Shown here one piece after another: positions 20,412 to 30,966 of a DNA stretch of 64,000 nucleotides. The stretch comes from Bipolaris cookei (lineage: Eukaryota; Ascomycota; Dothideomycetes; Pleosporales; Pleosporaceae), in the NCBI GenBank assembly GCA_002286855.1, contig NRSV01000004.1, forward strand, positions 460,035 to 524,034, in the 5' to 3' direction. Made by a program: the position numbers and the translations under genes. The notes beneath the pieces were generated by a model. That model was not told where the DNA came from and did not search any database. It saw only the letters and a list, made by a program, of their open reading frames with translations. Position 1 is the first letter of the stretch. Each line of letters opens with the position of its first letter.

Positions 20412-22037
20412 CTAATGCACAGAAATCTTTCTTGCTCTAGCAGCCTGCAAAAAGGCGCCATAACTCCAAGTTAAATGCTGAGCACCACGCATGTACCCCG
20501 TCACACGGTCAAATTGTTCACTCATGCTGCCCTCGGCATCCACATGCGTCTTAACGACTTGGAGAAATTCGTCGCCGGTGCTCTGAAGGCGCTCGATGAC
20601 GGAGTGGAAGAGGGCATCTGTGGGGCCAAAAGTGCCAACGTCTACGTCTAGAGACGAGCTACCGAGAAGAGACTCATAAAAGGGAAGGCCAACATCGGTA
20701 ATAGTCAAGTTGCCCGTAGCAGAGATGTGCGATGCGGTACGATACAGAATCTCGGCGGCGGAAGAGGTGCACAGGAACCATGGATTTCCACCACGGTTTG
20801 AGTTTCCATAGCCGTCATATACATCTTCGGGATAACGGCCAAGACCCGTTCCCTGGAATGTGAATTCGTCTGCATCTTCATCGTCATCCTGGTCAGAAGG
20901 ATTGCTGTTAATGGGGAAACGGTTGCGCTGGTCTTGAGTCAAAGCAAGCAGAGAAACAAGAATCTCGTCGGACCACGGAGGATACAGAGCGTTATCTTCA
21001 GATACACTCTTGGGAAGAGCGTGCAAAGAGCCGAGAAGCAGTCCGCAGTCCAGGCCACTCCTCTTGCTCCACAACGTCTCAACAAGATGTCCTTTTTGCG
21101 CATTCCAGAATTTGCCCAACAGGTTCTCAATGTACCCGGCTTGCTTTTGGTACCAATCCGCCGCACTGACGTCTCCAAAGGTTCTTGCAAGGTGACTGCC
21201 TTCCCTCAGACTCCTTGCGCTGACCATGAGGGTGAAGAAGTGCAGGCCCTCGACCTCTTCCCAGAGATCGAATCCCGACTGGTTCCAGAAATGACTGACA
21301 TACTCGAGATCTGCTTTGATGATGCTACGAGGGGGCATCTCAGCGGTATAGAATGAACCAAAAAAGTCTTCTGAGTCGGCAGAGCTCCATAGTGAGGGAT
21401 GGGATGCGTTGTACTCGCGGAGGTAATGCATAAGCGTCAGTGCGCGAAGGGCCGGCCCATCGCGCTGAGGTCGTCCCCACGAGCCGGTGAATGGCTTCCC
21501 ATCGACTTGGAACTTGGGCTCACCTAGTCCGGAAAGGTCATCAAATGTGCCAGACGGGTTTGAAGTGCGCTGAATGTCACCTTGGAGGGAGGTGTATGCG
21601 TCTAGGATGGTGGATAGAGAAGACGCGCGCGAGGACGAGGGGCCATCGGCATAGATGTTGACGAGGGTATCCATGGTGATAGCAGCGTCACGGATCCCTG
21701 TGACGAGTTTAGTACCAAATGATTACGGGATGACGTGTTAGAGATACTCACATTGGAACCAGTAGTCCGGACCGTCTTGACTGGGGCTGGCGATGACGGT
21801 GCCCTCAGCCACACCTTTCCCTTGGACATTGCTACCTCCAGGCGCGACGTTGGCGAGCAGTTTATCCAGTGCAATGCGCTCTTCATGCTTTATCCAGGCA
21901 TCAAGTGTGTCTTGAAGCGGTTGCTGTTGCTGCACACGGCTGGAAGCAGCAAAAGTGGCAAAGGAGGGAAGACGAGGTATTGATAATGTGTAGGCATGGT
22001 GGACAAAGCCTGTGAGGAGGAACACGCGAGGGAGCAT
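20412..22037 (-). CDS. secreted glucoamylase (glucan 1,4-alpha-glucosidase), GH15
   Basis: Releases glucose from the non-reducing ends of starch or glycogen. Two exons, 22037-21752 and 21697-20412 (54-nt intron), give 523 residues. The start at 22037 opens with a hydrophobic signal peptide (MLPRVFLLTGFVHHAYTLS); an in-frame TTG further upstream was rejected. Family marks: WIRDAAIT at the intron junction, GEPKFQVDGKPFTGSWGRPQ, the general acid in SGFDLWEEVEG (about Glu242), GGNPWFL, and the general base in GSMSEQFD (about Glu489) before LTWSYGAFL. The protein ends right after the catalytic (alpha/alpha)6 barrel, so there is no starch-binding CBM20 domain. An acidic insert (SDQDDDEDADEF) lies in the middle. 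The transposon-rich block begins a few hundred bp past its stop. Confidence 0.95.
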
Positions 22038-23168
22038 GATGAGCGCTGGGATGCCCACCAGGGTGCGAATAGCTGGATGGCTGGCTTGAGACAAAAAAGA
22101 AGCTTAGGCCTACTGGCAGCTCATATGGGAGTCTTCAGAGTCGACGATGACGAGGAGAAGAAGCGCGATGTCACAAAGACTAGGCGGTAGCACGCGAAGT
22201 TGGACATAAAGAGCCGTCGAAGTCCGTAGGCCGTCGACGCCTTCCGTGCGCGCACCATGCCCCGGACCGGCGACTATGACCGTGTGGATGATGACAGTGG
22301 GCCCTCGTGCCAGTGTTAGCGGGCGGCGTAGACGAGTAGGAGGCGGTGGGCGAGGTCGCGCGGACAGTTGTTCGTCCCGATCCAGTTGGCGGATGATGGT
22401 GAAAGGACCACGCGAGTCACGGCTAGCAACGTCACGCGACCCGCCCTCGTGGATCCGGGGTAGGCGGTAGGCAATGCAAGGCACTCAAAGGCTCGGCATA
22501 CGACACACCAGGATCATGACAGCGCACCACAGAGAATTTTTTTTCCATGGGCCGAGGCATTGAGAAATAACGCTTTCTTTTGCACCTGAAGAATGAATAC
22601 CTATCGCAAACAACCTGGTTACTACAAAAAATCCCATAGCTCGTTCCCAGAGTGTATACGCCAAGATGGCTTCCTCCATGTCTGGCCCCGAGCGGCTCTC
22701 GGGAATCAAGATGCAGAGCTTTTTGGCTGGATGTACTAGCAGTAGACAAATCCCACGAGTATATGTACCTAATACATGCGTACATGTGATAATATGCGAC
22801 ATGGCATATGTGCCGAAGGCTAGAACCCTTTCCGGCATCCTCCGAGGTCCGGGTGCGTGAGGACTGCAAGGCGTGAGGGGTACATGGCTTCGGCTACTTG
22901 CATGTAACCGCCGCCCAATGAGCATCGGTTATTCCCGATACATGCCTCAAAGTCAACACCATGTACGTATGTACGCATGTATATTCATCTTGCACTGGCT
23001 GAGAGGCATCAAAACAGTCGACTCTGAAACAGTCCCTTGGGCATTGGCCCTGTATGTGATGACTGTTTGATCCGGTGAGTTTCCACATCTCACGTTGTCT
23101 GATCAGCCAGCCAATCATTCTATGCCGCGTACTTGAAGACGCACGTTCATCATTCATCCCCATTCAAC
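22038..23168. other. divergent intergenic region, no gene seen
   Basis: 1.13 kb between the glucoamylase start (minus) and the succinyl-CoA ligase fusion start (plus). Frames are short and unrelated to known families. Both promoters must lie here. Near 22.2-22.45 kb it is GC-rich; ATG/TACATG-like alternations occur at 22.76-22.98 kb. Confidence 0.5.
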
Positions 23169-25415
23169 ATGCTCTTGCACAAAACGCACTCCCTGCGCAG
23201 CAACCTGCGTATGCTGCGCAACTCCGGGTACCGGATATGCCAAGCCTCCCTTTCCACGACAGCTAGACGCACCAACTATGACGCTACAATCAAGAACCTC
23301 AAGATTGGCTCTCACACCCGCGTCATCTTCCAGGGATTCACAGGAAAACAGGCTACAGCGAATGCAAAAGAGTCAATAGAATGGGGGACAAAGGTAGTTG
23401 GTGGCGTCAAGCCCAATGGCTCTGGAGAGCATCTGGGACTGCCTGTTCTGCCCTCTGTGAAAGCAGCAATGGAGCAGCTGAAGCCCGATGCAACGGGAAT
23501 CTATGTTGCAGCGCACCAAGCTACTGCTGCGATTGAGGAAGCAATCGAAGCAGAGGTACCCCTTATCGTCGCAGTAGCTGAGCATATACCATTACATGAT
23601 ACAATGAGAGTGAGTCAACAGGCCTTGCATAACATGTTAGAGACACAGGGCTGACGCGGCAGTAAGATCCATTCCATGCTGCAATCCCAGTCAAAGTCAC
23701 GGCTTGTAGGTGCCAATGCCCCGGGGATCATCTCAGCTGTTGGGAAATGTAGGATTGGCTTTCAGCCACTACCAACATTTTCACCTGGTCACATTGGTGT
23801 CGTGGCAAAATCTGGTACCCTCTCCTATGAGACTGTAGCATCCTTAACAAGAGCCGGGCTCGGACAGAGTTTATGCATTGCAGTCGGTGGAGACGTGATT
23901 GCAGGAACAAACTTTGTAGATGCTCTCAAAGTCTTTGAGCATGATGAGGGCACTGAGGCTATCATTATCGTAGGTGAACTCGGTGGTACAACCGAAGAAG
24001 AGGCGGCGGATTGGATCAGAAATTACAGAAAGCGCGTGAAAGATCCTAAACCTATTACTGCTGTCATTGGAGGCTTCCAGGCACCACAAGGCAATGTTAT
24101 GGGCCATGCTGGGGCTTGGGTTGGCCTTGGAGAAGGCACCGCTGAGGCAAAATACAAGGCACTGGAGAGTGCCGGAGTGACCATGGTTGATCATCCTGCG
24201 AAGTTTGGCGGAGTGATGCAGAATATTCTTGGAAAGTCTGGTCGTAATGTCGGGAAGATTGTAGGTTTGCACTTGTCCAAACACTCTGCAATATGTTCTG
24301 ATTCATTACAGGAACAATCAGCAGCGCAGCAACGCCGCTCATATTATACATCTCCAAAGCGACGGCTTGTCACAAACTACTCTAAAACCAATGCTTCATT
24401 TGCACAAAATCGCTCACTCCACCTCTCGAGAGAACAGTCCACGGCCCTCCTTGAATCCTTCAATATCAACCTCACCATACCCCCAGAAGGTTCCCCATCA
24501 ACCCACTACCTAGGCATTTCTCCTGACCGCTCCTCCCGCTCCCCCTCCATTATTGCTGCCCCAACAGCCAACCCTTCCAAACTCACCCACCGCATCCGCC
24601 GTTTCCCCTTTGACTACCGCACAGGACCTAGCCCGTCTGCTATTGTCGCCGCCACAGCCCACATGCAACTGTCAGCCTTACCACCAAAATCCAAATCACA
24701 ACTCGTCCAAACCATCCACAACCTATGGAGCCTATACACATCCAAAGAAGCCATAGACGCCCACGTAAAACTCGCCCTATCCGTCGAATCCGATGAACTC
24801 CTCTTCTACGATCCCTACCTCTTCTTCGACGACGCAGCCTTCAAATCCGGCAAACGCCAGTCCGACCTCCACGCTCTGCGCGACGAGACAGCAATAAGCG
24901 CTACGGATCGTGAGGCAGAAGAAGCAGGCATCGTCTACATTCCTCTCGAGTATCCTAGTAGTAGCTCTTCTACAACTAGTTCCGAAGCAAGTCCTAAAAA
25001 CCTTGTCGGCACCCTGGTCAACGGCGCAGGCCTCGCCCTCAACACCCTCGACACCCTCGCCCTACGCCTCGCCCCCGCCACATCTGCTGCCAATTTCCTT
25101 GATACGGGTGGCAAAGCCACGTCTGCGACTATCAAAACGAGTTTCAAGCTTCTCCTTGCCGATCCGCGCGTTAGCGTTATTTTCGTGAATATTTTTGGGG
25201 GGTTGACGCTCTGCGATATGATTGCTGAGGGTGTGATTATGGCGTTTAGGGATGTAGGGGTGGAGAAACCAGTTGTGGTGCGGTTGAGGGGGACAAATGA
25301 GGAGAAGGGACAGAAGGTGTTAGAGGAGGCCAAGTTGCCGATTTATGTTTTTGATGACTATGAGGAGGCGGTGGGGAAGGTGGGGGAGTTGGTTAGGGCG
25401 TTTGTGAATGCGTAA
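23169..25415 (+). CDS. succinyl-CoA ligase-like protein: alpha subunit fused to a reduced beta subunit
   Basis: Exons 23169-23609, 23667-24260 and 24312-25415 encode 712 residues; the second intron is 51 nt, in frame and stop-free, so its retention would still give a protein. The N-terminus is Arg-rich and lacks acidic residues up to about 34, like a mitochondrial presequence. Residues 40-345 form a complete alpha subunit: CoA-binding FQGFTGKQAT, GVKPNG, KSGTLSYE, and the phosphohistidine loop GHAGA (His294). A second presequence-like linker (QQRRSYYTSPKRR) leads to a beta-like part from about 370: LHLSREQSTALL resembles the beta N-terminus, and the C-terminal ligase domain is intact (LVNGAGLALNTLD, AANFLDTGGKA, NIFGGLTLCDMIAEG, VVRLRGTN). 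The ATP-grasp Lys/Gly-rich segment and the usual EINPL metal site are not visible. Activity without a partner is doubtful. Confidence 0.85.
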
Positions 25416-25856
25416 AGAGAGAGAAAGAAAAGAGAGGGGGAAATGAAATTAAAATGATTGGATTCGTCGCAGTCACACACTCACGTCCCTTTTCCCCTCC
25501 AGTCCCAAATACCTCCCGTTGCGAATAAACATTGTGCCGCTGCGTACAGAGATCTCCCCTTCCGCACCCACCGCCATGGCCCTGTTCTACGCAAAAGCAG
25601 GGGACGACATACGTAACAAAAACAAGTCCACAAAAATCCTCTCGCATACGCCATGGAAGCTCAAAAAAGGTGTAGTACATCGGAGTACAAAAAATAAGAG
25701 GTATCTCCAAGGCCGGAAGAAAGTAGGGGAGAAGGGGGGGCATTCCAAACGATGGATCGAAAAAAAATCAAAGTAACCCAAAACATATCGCAGGAACTCG
25801 TTTGACAATAAGTAAGAAAAAAGAAGATGGCCGGGAGAGGGAATATAACGATGACA
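25416..25856. other. intergenic between convergent genes
   Basis: 441 bp separate the stops of the plus-strand fusion gene and minus-strand Bqt4. They should hold both 3' UTRs. No gene is supported; the frames on both strands are low-complexity. Confidence 0.5.
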
Positions 25857-27438
25857 CTATACAAAGTATTGGAAAGCGGTTCTGTTGAAACCTATTAGCT
25901 GTGGTCAAAAGGTTTGTACAATGACCAAAAAACTTACCCAATCGCTGCCATGACTCCCAAACCAACAAGTGCTCTCCGTGTCACTTTTTCCTTTGTCATC
26001 TTTTGCTCAGTCGTGTACGCCACTTTGGCAAGCTTGTTGAGGCGCTCCTCAGCCAAATCTTCCTCGTCCAGTACATCTTCAATTCCGCGCTTCGATGACC
26101 GCGTCGCAAGCGATGGCGAGCCGCCCTCAAGTTTCTGTGCTTCGGCAACCATGCGCTTGGCCTCCTCAATCATGGCCGTTGGGTCTTCGGGCTCGGGGAG
26201 TGCGGCGTGGTCGTGTGGCACATCGACCGTGACGCTGGTGCTGGTCTTTTCCGTGTCGCCATTTGTCTCAACGGTTTGCTTCACTTCAATGTGAACTGTG
26301 CCCTCCTGGACCTCGAGCTCTGGCTCTAGCTTCTTCTCAGCATCCAGCGCCGCCTCGACTTCTTGCTCCACCTCCTTCACCTCGCCCTCGATCGATGATG
26401 CAATCGATTTGGAAGGCGCTATGCGCTTGGCAATGCTGTTTTGGAGCGCAGTTGACGGGGTGACGGCCTCAATAGGCCTGAACATGTCGTCTGCATGAGT
26501 AGTCTCTGGCTTCATAGCGCTTCTTGTCGACCGGCCCTTTCGTGGGGTCGCGTACTTGCGGCCTGGGGTCATGGCCTTGCTGGGTGAGACTGATCGGGCT
26601 GATCGCGCGCGAGTTTGGCGAAGGCCAAATGTAGGAAGGGTGGCGGGCTGGGCGTTTGCAACATCGAATCTGGGAGGCATTTGGATGGGGGTGTTTGATT
26701 TATCCTTGCCGCCCTTTTCGATGGGCGCGGGGTCGAGGAGCGCCTCTATCCAGTGGCGCATCGAGTACTCCTCGGACAAGGCCAGAGCTAAGCGAATTGT
26801 GTCAGATGTCCATCATTCGCTGATTGAGGGATTTTTATATATTCAAAGAAAAAACTTACCCTCCTCTGGCGCAATCCAAACGCTTCCGGCTACCTCCTCG
26901 TCGCCGGCTGAAGGGAATGTCTTCTGGTACTTGCGTTCTAGATCCTCTTCCTGGAGCGAAGCCCAGGGGAACGCAGCCTTGAACATTCCCGTTGCACTGA
27001 TGTAGCCGTCGCTGCTGCGTCGCTGTTTGTCGCGTTAGTCGTCGACTGCGCTCAGGATAATGCGCTTGTTGATTGTTTTGCATGGCGTACCATCAAGAAA
27101 TATGACTCTGGAAAAGCGGACATGCGGTTTCGCGAAAAAATGCCAGATCCCGAAAGGTCCTTTGGCAGCGGAACCCGGAGATGCGCGTAGTCAAAAGTGC
27201 CCATGTTTTCGAGCTTTGTCGCGTTGGTAATGCCCGAGACGCCAGCCTTGACACCCAAGTTCGTTTGTCCCAGGCGACGTCTTTCAATGAGAATCTCGAC
27301 TGGGCGATCTTGTCAGTCGCGTTGCTAGATGGAGGAGATGAGAAGCGACGCGATGCGCGACGTGTACGTACTAGCTGTCGAGTCGGTGGGCTCGAGGAGC
27401 GGGTTCTTCCTTTCGGGGAGTACGCGATCAACAACCAT
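25857..27438 (-). CDS. bqt4: Bqt4-like inner nuclear membrane protein with APSES/KilA-N domain
   Basis: In fission yeast Bqt4 anchors telomeres and chromatin to the inner nuclear membrane. Five exons (27438-27372, 27299-27091, 27022-26860, 26787-25938, 25881-25857) give 437 residues, with phases agreeing at all four introns (72, 68, 72 and 56 nt). The N-terminal half carries the family's KilA-N/APSES-like fold: RRRLGQTNLGVK, FDYAHLRVPLP, then SSDGYISATGMFKAAFPWAS and VWIAPEEALAL. A basic Ser/Thr/Pro-rich region with NLS-like stretches and an acidic Glu-rich segment follow, and a C-terminal membrane helix (ALVGLGVMAAIGTAFQYFV) is completed only by the 25-nt last exon, whose intron has a good CTAAT branch site. 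The first exon (ATG at 27438) is the least certain part. Confidence 0.85.
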
Positions 27439-28842
27439 CTTGGCGATGTCTGAGGGGTTGTCGTGGAAGAGGATATTACAATGGATAGATGCGAGATGCG
27501 GCGCGCAGCGCGTGGGGTATCGCGAAAAGATTGCGAGGAAATAAGAGTGCGTGTTGCGCGTGCGATCGACGTGATGATGAAAGAGTGCGTGGTTGCGACA
27601 GAGGCGAACAGACAGGCAGGAGCGATGGGGGTGCTATCCCTGTGCACTAGCGCCGCCCACGCCCAGTCCAGCCACCCCCGGGCAATGTCGTCGCGCTCAT
27701 CAGACTTTGGCAGCGGCCTAATTATTACGTCCTTTTGGAGTGCGTCTTCTAGAGTATTAGTATATTAGTGTTGCTGCCGATTGGCCCTGAAGATATTTCT
27801 TCTGCCCATTGCAAGCCCAACAAAGCATCGTCCAGATTGCATGCGCTGCTTTGAGAAGAGGGCCGCCACTAGATCACGCGTTTGTCCTGTCGTGACGCGC
27901 TATGCACATATCCATACACAAACACACAAACACACAAACATACCTACGTACAATAAACGTACACTGGCAAGCTCCCTTTGTCTACCCCAGGCCGTCGACA
28001 CTACGCCGCCCAACAGCAGCGTGACATCCACATCCAAGCATTACGGCGCCTCGCGTGGTATCAGATCTGCCACCCTAGCCCTTCAAATATGTACTTATAC
28101 ATACTTGTTAATGCACCTGGGCAGTCATCCATGGACCTGGCAATGTCAGCATTCAACAGGCCACTGTTCCATCCCAGCATCAGCCCGGTATCGGTCGGCA
28201 AAGCTGAAGTAAAGAGCAACAATGCGAAGCAGCCATGAACATAAACAGTCGTCTGAAGCGAGCGATCCCCATGGCCTGCAGGGCATAATCTCCATCGCAT
28301 CCAGATAATATCTCCGAATTAGTAGTCAGAGACTGTCTGCGACCAACTGCGCTAAACACGTCACCCTGGCACCCGGGCGTCGACGGGCCAGAGGCAATTG
28401 GGAGCGTCTCGACAGCAGCAGCGGCCTGAATGCCTGGTGTTGCTTTTTCTCGTCTATGTGAACGGGCGGGGTCATGTCCCTGCACGGCTGTGAGACGTCT
28501 TCGTCCTCAGCACACTCGTCGTCTCTTCTCTCGCTGGCCCCCTAGAGGACTGTGCATGATGCACTCGTGTTGCAGCACGAGTCTGGATGGCATGCGACGT
28601 ATCAAAGGGATCCACCGCCCACCCAGCGACGCGGCAGGCCCCGCCAGGAACCAGGCGCCTTAGCCGCTTTGAGCTGCTGGAGCGGTGAAAGTGCCCCGCT
28701 AACTTCGAGGCTCAACATGAGGCCGCGCCTACTTGGGCCCCTCATTCCTCCAATTGACCCTGAACTTCTCCACAACATTCTCTCGCCGCCTGTTGCCAGC
28801 CACACACAACCACCCATCCCCCTCCATCCAACCACACCCGCC
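27439..28842. other. divergent intergenic region, no gene seen
   Basis: 1.4 kb between Bqt4 (minus) and RhoGDI (plus). A short CACAAA-type repeat lies at 27915-27940. A CT/CA-rich stretch directly before the RhoGDI ATG looks like a fungal promoter/5' UTR. No frame carries a domain. Confidence 0.5.
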
Positions 28843-29618
28843 ATGGCCGACCACGCAGACGACCTCCACGCCGAGCAGACCGAGGGCTTCAAGGTCGGAG
28901 AGAAGAAGACAATCGACGAGTACCAGAAGCTGGGTACGTGGCACCCCCATCGCGCGGCTAGCCCATGCAAACAGCTTGACAACACCTACTGACCTTCGAC
29001 CGCCACAGACCAGAATGACGAGTCTCTGCAAAAGTGGAAGGCGTCCCTTGGGCTTGGCCAGGGCAAGGACATCTCCGACCCCAACGACCCCCGCAAGTGT
29101 ATCATTCTCTCTCTTGGTCTCGAGGTAGAGGGCCGCGACGACATCATCATCGACCTGCGTGCCCCTGGTGCGCTCGAGGAGCTCGAAAAGAAGCCCTTCA
29201 CCATCAAGGAGGGTGCAAGTTTCCGCATGAAGGCACAGTTCAAGGTCCAGCACGAGATTCTGGCAGGTCTTAAGTACCTCCAGAAGGTGAACCGCATGGG
29301 TGTTAGCGCCAAGCTGCAGGAGATGATGGTACCTATCCTCACCAGGCTCGTGCATCTATACATACGCTGACCGTCACAACAGGGCTCATACGGCCCCAAC
29401 ACTGAGGAGAAGCCGTTTTACGAGAAGAAGTGTACGTGTCCCATTTCGACAAACACTGCCAGGTCACGCTGCTAACTCTTGCTTCAGTCGAGCCCGAAAC
29501 CGCTCCCTCTGGCATGCTTGGTCGCGGCCACTACACAGCCCTTTCCAAGTTCGTCGACGACGACAACCAGGTCCACCTGCAGTTCAAGTGGTCTTTCGAC
29601 ATCAAGAAGGACTGGTGA
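28843..29618 (+). CDS. rdi1: Rho GDP-dissociation inhibitor
   Basis: Extracts prenylated Rho GTPases (Cdc42, Rho1) from membranes and holds them in the cytosol. Exons 28843-28933, 29009-29328, 29383-29431 and 29488-29618 give 196 residues, the usual size. The N-terminal regulatory arm is acidic and flexible (MADHADDLHAEQTEGFKVGE). The immunoglobulin-like domain with the prenyl pocket covers about 70-196: IIIDLRAPGALEEL, FTIKEGASFRMKAQFKVQHE, ILAGLKYLQKV, MMGSYGPN, and the closing LQFKWSFDIKKDW typical of the family. All three introns fit GT...AG and keep the frame. Expected to be constitutive and linked to polarity and secretion. Confidence 0.95.
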
Positions 29619-29833
29619 TAAGCAATCAGCCAAGTTCGTGTGTGGAAAAGGGTTGTATCGTCACACGGCGCAACACGGCAGTCTTTTTTAGTTGGAAGCG
29701 GTGGATATCCAGAGTGCTTGAACTCCCACGAAGTAATGAAGCGACGGCTGACGGTCGACCATTTGGACGGATACACCAATCCAACCAGATATCGATCTTA
29801 TAGCTTTGAAAGAATCAAAATTTTCAGGACCTT

Positions 29834-30574
29834 TTACATCTCGTTCCGTCCTTGGCTCGAATGTGTTTGATGTTTCTCGAGTTGGTCGAAGTGAAACCAT
29901 CTTTCTGCAATCCTCTTCGCCTTGACGGTCCGACCCGCCCATGCCCGCCCACTGCTTCCAGAACCAAATTTCCGTGCTGAAACATTGAGAATGGATACTT
30001 CTTGCTCCCATGGATCTTCCATGATAGCTTCGCGTCGGGTCTCGTGCTCAGTATCCATCTCAACATCCTCTTCAGTTGGTGCTGCAGAAGTACCATAGTT
30101 TCCTTTACACTCGACTATATGGAGTTGGACGCCAGTATTCAGTGCAGCGTCAGCCGCTGTAGCAAAGCATCGTGACAATCCCTGGGCGGAGAAAGATGGC
30201 GTTGGTGCGTGCAGCGCGAGTGGATTTACCAATACGACCCTTTCCTTTGATTTGGTCTCAGCTATGGGTTCAGCCGCAGTGTGGCCATATACAGTCAAGT
30301 AGGCGAGCAGTGCCTGTACAGATGGGCAGAAAGCAAGTCTGACGTGTCGGCTCGTGAACAAGTTGTGGAGCGAAGGCGTAAGCAATCGCTCTAGCTCGTC
30401 TGTGGCTGGCTCGCCGCGACTCTGCCGCAATGAAGTAGCAAGGTACTCCAAAAAAGATTCCTGGCTGGAGGAGATAATCAATAAGGTCGGGCTTGTGCTG
30501 GATTGCGTAGTCAGGATGTAGCGGAGGAACCCAAGCAGTGTTAGCGGTTGGAGCACCGTCAGCGTCGGCGACAT
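29834..30574 (-). CDS. conserved-looking protein of unknown function
   Basis: A single-exon frame of 246 codons from ATG 30574. I do not recognise it. The first 170 residues look like an alternating helix/strand fold (LLIISSSQESFLEYLA, VRLAFCPSVQALLAYL, ERVVLVNPLALHAPT, VQLHIVECKG), somewhat reminiscent of RecA-like or Rad51-paralogue folds, but there is no P-loop. The C-terminal 70 residues are acidic, then basic and Gly/Ser-rich (FGSGSSGRAWAGRTVKAKR). Frame length, codon pattern and a tidy divergent promoter with the AP-3 gene support a real gene. It lies tail-to-tail with RhoGDI, 215 bp away. The start could be later, and a downstream intron is possible. Confidence 0.6.
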   Translation of the reverse strand: MSPTLTVLQPLTLLGFLRYILTTQSSTSPTLLIISSSQESFLEYLATSLRQSRGEPATDELERLLTPSLHNLFTSRHVRLAFCPSVQALLAYLTVYGHTAAEPIAETKSKERVVLVNPLALHAPTPSFSAQGLSRCFATAADAALNTGVQLHIVECKGNYGTSAAPTEEDVEMDTEHETRREAIMEDPWEQEVSILNVSARKFGSGSSGRAWAGRTVKAKRIAERWFHFDQLEKHQTHSSQGRNEM

Positions 30575-30966
30575 GGCAGATGGAGTGCCGAATAAGTTCC
30601 GTCTGCCATGTGCCCGTTGGAGCGCGATGTCGATGTCTGCTGCTGCTGTTGTGTGGCGCCGAGTGCTCTAGGTGTGCGTATTACCAGGTAGATCACCAAA
30701 AGCCATGGACGGTCAGCACGGGCTGCAAGTGCCAATCGGCGGCTGTACCCGCTCCCCGATTCACCCCCACCACCGTTGTTGTCCATGGCTCCAACTGCCG
30801 CAGCGCATGCACGCTGCCACGGATCATCACAACCTCGACGCCCAGAGCCTTTACTGCCCATACCTTACCTGACTCTGCATAGCTGGCCTCCCGTCTGTCG
30901 GCAAAGACGAATCGAGTCGTGGGCTCCCGGAAGCAACGTACTTCTCCCCGGGCCTAAGTCGCTGTC
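30575..30966. promoter_or_regulatory. shared promoter region of the unknown minus gene and AP-3 beta
   Basis: 392 bp between two divergent ATGs. GC-rich with no clear TATA box. Function is inferred from gene layout only. Confidence 0.45.

Noticed and set aside
24261..24311. Treating the succinyl-CoA ligase fusion as two separate genes ending and restarting near 24.3 kb
   Set aside because: The frame is open on both sides with no stop, and the 51-nt segment has GT...AG ends with a branch-like CTGAT; either spliced or retained it gives one protein.
27093..27647. 184-codon minus-strand frame upstream of Bqt4
   Set aside because: It overlaps Bqt4 exons 1 and 2 in a different frame; the spliced Bqt4 reading restores RRRLGQTNLGVK and FDYAHLRVPLP, whereas this frame is Ser/Arg-rich noise.
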